A stretch of 9,681 nt of DNA. Origin: Desulfatirhabdium sp040755275 (lineage in GTDB: Bacteria > Desulfobacterota > Desulfobacteria > Desulfobacterales > Desulfatirhabdiaceae). The notes beneath the pieces are model-generated. The model was not told the DNA's origin, did no database searches, and was given only the letters and a program-made list of their open reading frames with translations. Below, piece after piece: positions 6,290 to 9,681 of this stretch; the stretch's first letter is position 1, and the number at the start of each line of letters is the position of its first letter. Where the stretch lies: the NCBI GenBank assembly GCA_040755275.1, contig JBFMBE010000131.1:1-9681 (forward strand), given 5' to 3'. The position numbers and the translations under genes were made by a program.

Positions 6290-7600
6290 TCAGGGGTTGT
6301 TCAGACGCACCGAAACCGAACGTGCGTGCGCGCCCAGCCCTTCGGTTTCGGCAAGCCGCATCACATGTGGCGCCTCCCTCCGAAACGCCTCCCGCGAATA
6401 ATAGATCATACTGGTTTTCTTGACGAAATGATCCACGGATAGGGCGGATGAAAACCGCGCACTTCCGGCTGTCGGCAGCACATGGTTGGGACCTGCGATG
6501 TAGTCCCCCATCGGTTCGGGTGTGTAATGCCCCAGAAACACGGCCCCTGCATGCCGGATCTCCGAAATCAGGTCGAAGGGATGCTCGACGAGGAGTTCGA
6601 GATGTTCGGGCGCGATCCGGTTGGCAAGCATCAAGGCCGTCGCCATATCCGGGACGGTAAACACCGCTCCGAACCGGTTCAGGGATTCCCGAGCGATATC
6701 CCGGCGATCGATTTCCGGTAGTTGCTTCTCGAGCTGCTGCAGAACGGATGCAGCCAACCGTTTGGACGGCGTGATCAGGACGGCCGAGGCTACCGGATCA
6801 TGTTCCGCCTGAGACAACATGTCCGCAGCGGCATGGTCGGGCCGGGCCGATTCGTCCGCCAGGATGAGAATTTCGCTCGGACCGGCGATCATGTCAATGC
6901 CGACCATTCCAGAGACGAATTTCTTGGCAAGGGTCACATAGGTGTTGCCCGGACCGACGATGACATCGCACCGATCGACGGAAGCCGTACCGAAGGCCAT
7001 GGCCGCAATGGCCCAAGCACTGCCGATCTTGAAAACGTCATGAATGCCCGAAACGGCTGCTGCAACCAGCAGATGCGGATTCACCCCGCCCTGTCGATCG
7101 GCCGGGGTTGTTAGGATCCGACGGTTGACCCCGGCGATCCGCGCCGGAACGGCTCCCATCAGAACCGATGACACAAGAGGTGTTTTTCCGCCCTGCCCTC
7201 CAGGCACATAAATCCCGGCTGCGTCCACCGGATGAACGATCTGACCCGTCACGACCCCTTCCCGCTCGGCCATCATCCGGGAATGCGGCAACTGCATCCG
7301 ATGGAATTCCTCGATCTGCCGGTGTGCTCGTTCCAGCGATTCCCGGAATGCATCCGATACGGCACGTTCCGCTTCCTGAAATTCGGCCGCAGTCACGCGA
7401 ATACCGGAAATGTCGAGCTCCGGCGAGTCGAATTGCCGCACATATTCCATCAGGGCATCGTCTCCCCGGGTTCGAACGGCATCGAGAATCTTCAGCACCC
7501 GAAGCTCGTCTTTGCGGCTGCAGGACAGTTTTCTTCTGGCAATCTGGTTCAGCCGAACGTCGGCTGCCTTTGACGGATAGTGATGAATACGCAATCTCAT
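6290..7600 (-). CDS. hisD: Histidinol dehydrogenase
   Basis: HisD is the zinc-dependent enzyme that carries out the last two steps of histidine synthesis, oxidising L-histidinol to L-histidine with two NAD. The protein is 436 residues, the usual length. Zinc ligands and catalytic residues known from E. coli HisD are all visible: Q264 and H267 in SQAEHDP, E332 and H333 in APEHLEL, D366 and H373 in MGDYIAGPNHVLP, and H425 in GLGAHA. The cofactor region includes VGPGNTYV (215-222) and AGPSEILILADE. The frame is open further upstream, but only inside the preceding gene. The ATG at 7600 has GGAGG ten bases upstream and overlaps the previous stop codon as ATGA, so translation is probably coupled to the rluD-like gene. 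No other his gene is in view, and this placement is away from any his operon. Confidence 0.95.
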   Translation of the reverse strand: MRLRIHHYPSKAADVRLNQIARRKLSCSRKDELRVLKILDAVRTRGDDALMEYVRQFDSPELDISGIRVTAAEFQEAERAVSDAFRESLERAHRQIEEFHRMQLPHSRMMAEREGVVTGQIVHPVDAAGIYVPGGQGGKTPLVSSVLMGAVPARIAGVNRRILTTPADRQGGVNPHLLVAAAVSGIHDVFKIGSAWAIAAMAFGTASVDRCDVIVGPGNTYVTLAKKFVSGMVGIDMIAGPSEILILADESARPDHAAADMLSQAEHDPVASAVLITPSKRLAASVLQQLEKQLPEIDRRDIARESLNRFGAVFTVPDMATALMLANRIAPEHLELLVEHPFDLISEIRHAGAVFLGHYTPEPMGDYIAGPNHVLPTAGSARFSSALSVDHFVKKTSMIYYSREAFRREAPHVMRLAETEGLGAHARSVSVRLNNP

Positions 7601-8631
7601 GAATGGTTTTCCTCCGATATCGTTCGGCCGACCGCTCCGCTGTGTCGCAGGGCGGACGGCGTGTTTTTCCCGAAGGCGGCCGACGGGGAATCGATTTCGC
7701 GCAATGCCGTCAGGACAGCCTCCATGTCGGGTGCCAACGGAGCACAGCATGCCATCGGTTGGCCTGTCACGGGGTGAATGAAACCGATCTTCCAGGCATG
7801 TAACATGGGTCGTCGAATCAAGGAAGCCCATCGGGAGGATGGCGTTGCAGGCGGTCTTCCCCCGTAAACGACGTCTCCTGCAACCGGATGCCCCATGGCA
7901 GCCACATGCACCCGAATTTGATGGGTTCTGCCTGTTTTGATCTCGATTTCCAACAGACTGATCCCCGTGAAGACTTCCCGCTCATGCCACAGGGTCAGCG
8001 CGTTTCTGGCTCGGTTCGCACGAACCGACATCTTCTTTCGATCGACGGGATGTCTTCCGATCGGCAGCTCGATGCGCCCATCGGGTTGAGGCATTCTGCC
8101 GAGAACCAGAGCGAGATAGGTCTTCTGAACCTGTCGGCTCGCGAATTGGCAGCTCAGCCCCGTCTGTGCGGCGTCGGTCTTGGTGACGATCAACACGCCG
8201 GATGTGTCCTTGTCGAGACGGTGAACGATGCCGGGTCGAATGCATCCACCGATCGAAGAAAGCCGATCGCAATGGTGAAGAACCGCATTGACGAGGGTTC
8301 CGTCGAAATGTCCGGGCGCCGGATGCACCACGAGCCCGGGCTGCTTGTTGATGACCAAAAGATGGTCGTCTTCGTACAGGACGTCGAGGGGAATGACTTC
8401 GGGACGGGGTTCGATCGGAACGGGATCGGGAATCCGGACACGGACGATCTCTCCGGGCCGAAGACGGATCCCCGATTTTCGAACGGGAACGTCATCGATC
8501 CACACATGGCCGTCCTTGATTCGGCCGGCGGCATGAGATCGACTCATCCCGGGGATCGCTTCCGCCAGAAACAGGTCGATCCGCTTTCCGATGGCATCGT
8601 TGGGCACGATCAGCAGATGTTCTTGCGGCAT
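7597..8631 (-). CDS. rluD: RluD-family 23S rRNA pseudouridine synthase
   Basis: Members of the RluA/RluD family convert specific uridines of large-subunit rRNA to pseudouridine; E. coli RluD acts on helix 69. The 344-residue protein has an N-terminal S4 RNA-binding domain (about residues 14-66, with KRIDLFLAEAIPGMSRSHAA) followed by the catalytic domain. The family motif GIVHRLDKDTSG spans 134-145, with catalytic D140. Later family blocks are KTGRTHQIRVH (232-242) and the AGDVVYGG loop (251-258). The ATG at 8631 gives a normal-length N-terminus. The frame is open back to 8823 but there it overlaps carD and reads as non-protein-like sequence. The ribosome site is poor (GAGG 14 bases upstream), which fits translation on the carD transcript. 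RluD rather than RluC is favoured by the length and S4 domain, but the exact target is not proven. Confidence 0.88.
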   Translation of the reverse strand: MPQEHLLIVPNDAIGKRIDLFLAEAIPGMSRSHAAGRIKDGHVWIDDVPVRKSGIRLRPGEIVRVRIPDPVPIEPRPEVIPLDVLYEDDHLLVINKQPGLVVHPAPGHFDGTLVNAVLHHCDRLSSIGGCIRPGIVHRLDKDTSGVLIVTKTDAAQTGLSCQFASRQVQKTYLALVLGRMPQPDGRIELPIGRHPVDRKKMSVRANRARNALTLWHEREVFTGISLLEIEIKTGRTHQIRVHVAAMGHPVAGDVVYGGRPPATPSSRWASLIRRPMLHAWKIGFIHPVTGQPMACCAPLAPDMEAVLTALREIDSPSAAFGKNTPSALRHSGAVGRTISEENHS

Positions 8632-8707
8632 ATCATGCAGGATGGCCTCGCAAACAGCCTGACACGTTCTCTTGACCCGCAGGAAGTCGGGGAAGGAAGG
8701 GGGGTAT

Positions 8708-9211
8708 TCACTGAAACAAGGCCTCGATTTCCGAGAGGATGGTCGTTTCGGGAGCCTGTTTGGCTGTGGACAACTCCATGACGAGAAGGTTCTGGGCCTG
8801 ATCGTGGAGTTTGCGCTCGCCAAAGGACAGGTCCTTGGCGGCCTTCAGGCGGTGCAGGTCTCGAAACACGATGGCGATGTCTTCGATGGCTCCGCTCTTG
8901 ATCCGTTCGGCATAGTCGCGATACCGCTTGTTCCATGCAGGGGTGGATTCCCGAGAGAATCCTTTCGGTTCGCTCCGGAACAATTCGTAGATACGGGGGA
9001 TGTCGTTGGGATGGATGACGGAGCGCAGCCCGACGGTGCAGACGTTGCAGACGGGGATCATGACGATGGTCTGGGTATTCAGCAATTTGAGGATGTAGAA
9101 ATCGAGAACGGCGCCATTGATGGTTCTCTGCTGGATCGCTTCGATGCACCCCACACCGTGGGCGGGGTAGACAACCATATCACCAATGGAAAAGGAACGG
9201 GGTTCGACCAT
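8708..9211 (-). CDS. carD: CarD/CdnL-family transcriptional regulator
   Basis: CarD-family proteins bind the beta subunit of RNA polymerase and stabilise open promoter complexes, especially at rRNA and housekeeping promoters. The N-terminal Tudor-like RNA-polymerase interaction domain covers about residues 6-62 (FSIGDMVVYPAHGVGCIEAI). The helical DNA-contacting domain follows, with W93 in the conserved STPAWNKRYRDYAERIKSG and then VFRDLHRLKAAKDLSFGE. I chose the ATG at 9211 (167 residues) because GGAAGG lies ten bases upstream; an in-frame ATG at 9229 would add six residues but has no ribosome site. It is the first gene of the leftward run, 76 bases before rluD with no terminator visible between them. 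Confidence 0.92.
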   Translation of the reverse strand: MVEPRSFSIGDMVVYPAHGVGCIEAIQQRTINGAVLDFYILKLLNTQTIVMIPVCNVCTVGLRSVIHPNDIPRIYELFRSEPKGFSRESTPAWNKRYRDYAERIKSGAIEDIAIVFRDLHRLKAAKDLSFGERKLHDQAQNLLVMELSTAKQAPETTILSEIEALFQ

Positions 9212-9336
9212 CGAGGCACGACCTTCCATGATACAGACAGGGGACTTCGGGTTGATCCGTGGATGACCCGTTGCGGGGAATGGCTTCCGGGACGAATGTC
9301 GAAGCCTGTGGAGTGAAATCCACTTTTCTGGTGGTC

Positions 9337-9365
9337 ACTATAGCATTGTTTCATCCTGGATTCAA
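9337..9365 (-). promoter_or_regulatory. Extended -10 promoter upstream of carD
   Basis: Read leftwards: TTGAAT (9360-9365), a 17-base spacer, then TGCTATAGT, in which TATAGT (9337-9342) carries an extended TGn element. The transcript would start near 9330, giving a leader of about 120 bases before the chosen carD start. The leader contains a small inverted repeat (GTGGA and TCCAC, 9308-9323) that could fold in the RNA. Confidence 0.6.
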
Positions 9366-9378
9366 ATGCATTATCCAC

Positions 9379-9681
9379 TGAGGGCCTCGCAAAAAGTCGC
9401 TTTTCCCGTGCTTTTCGGGAATGCCGGGCATCAGCGGGGTGGCTGGGGAAGCCTTTTGAGACTGCTGCGAAAACGTGTTTGAAGCAGCCGGAGATCGTTG
9501 GATCGGACGGACGTACTGGATCGAAATATCGAATGAAAAGCAAGCCGTTGCGACTCAACCAGCCTCTGTTTGCTGTCTGGCCATCCGTCCGATCCTACGA
9601 GATCGGGCGGCTGAGTTTTTTCGCAGCAGCGAAAAAGGTTCCCCAGTCACCCCGCGACTCGACAGAGACTTCCTGACTTTT
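9379..9681. mobile_element. Foldback element, copy 3, cut by the window edge
   Basis: The left terminal repeat is at 9379-9400, with core TCGCAAAAAGTCG. The right end stops at 9681 in CTGACTTTT, a few bases short of the expected end. Within it, 9434-9475 (begins GCGGGGTGGCTGGGGAA) pairs with 9615-9655, whose reverse complement begins GCGGGGTGACTGGGGAA. The inner block 9485-9513 pairs with 9582-9610 at 23 of 29 positions by eye (shared GGATCGGACGGA). The core GCCGGAGATCGTTGG is shared with copy 1, but most arm bases differ from copy 1. The element lies just upstream of the carD promoter. Confidence 0.7.

Noticed and set aside
7601..7831. N-terminal extension of hisD by 77 codons
   Set aside because: The extension lies wholly inside rluD, lacks homology, and the ATG at 7600 has a proper ribosome site and the usual protein length.
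7888..8781. A 297-codon rightward open frame opposite rluD
   Set aside because: It is antisense to a gene with unmistakable catalytic motifs and has no ribosome site or family resemblance.
8632..8823. N-terminal extension of rluD by 64 codons
   Set aside because: It overlaps the 3' end of carD and reads as S-, P- and R-rich non-domain sequence.

Overview
The window looks like a chromosomal segment of a Gram-negative bacterium, most likely a sulfate-reducing or related Desulfobacterota. The clues are a CdnL/CarD regulator directly upstream of an RluD-type pseudouridine synthase, a moderately GC-rich core, and a core invaded by short dispersed palindromic repeats. The lineage is an inference from gene content; no rRNA or other decisive marker is present.

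Left part (1-2476) is an accessory, decaying region. An IS3-family element (leftward orfA) enters from the left edge and seems to end near base 334. Next is an AT-rich gene for a secreted or membrane protein with about five membrane segments (377-1682, leftward). It is broken by a single-base frameshift in a run of eight G. From 1683 to 2476 there is no intact gene. This stretch holds a complete 315-bp foldback element (copy 1, 1715-2029), the 3' remnant of a DUF4338/DruA-family gene that begins exactly at the element's end (2029-2214), and a second copy that has lost its left arm (about 2294-2476). The second copy's terminal repeat overlaps the stop codon of the next gene.

Centre (2474-5794) carries two leftward envelope genes. 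They are a multi-spanning GT-C-like putative glycosyltransferase with its own sigma70-type promoter, and upstream of it a MurJ/MviN-family flippase. Divergent from murJ is a small conserved-looking soluble protein of unknown function with a very acidic tail (5914-6258).

Right part (6290-9211) is a leftward housekeeping run: carD (RNA-polymerase-binding regulator), an rluD-like 23S rRNA pseudouridine synthase and hisD (histidinol dehydrogenase). The stop of the rluD-like gene and the start of hisD overlap as ATGA, so these two are probably translationally coupled. A good promoter with an extended -10 lies upstream of carD. Upstream of that promoter, a third copy of the foldback element runs off the right edge (9379-9681).

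The most interesting signal is this foldback family. Copies 1 and 3 differ clearly in arm sequence, yet in each copy the two arms match each other. This suggests that the long hairpin itself, as cruciform DNA or as RNA, is maintained.
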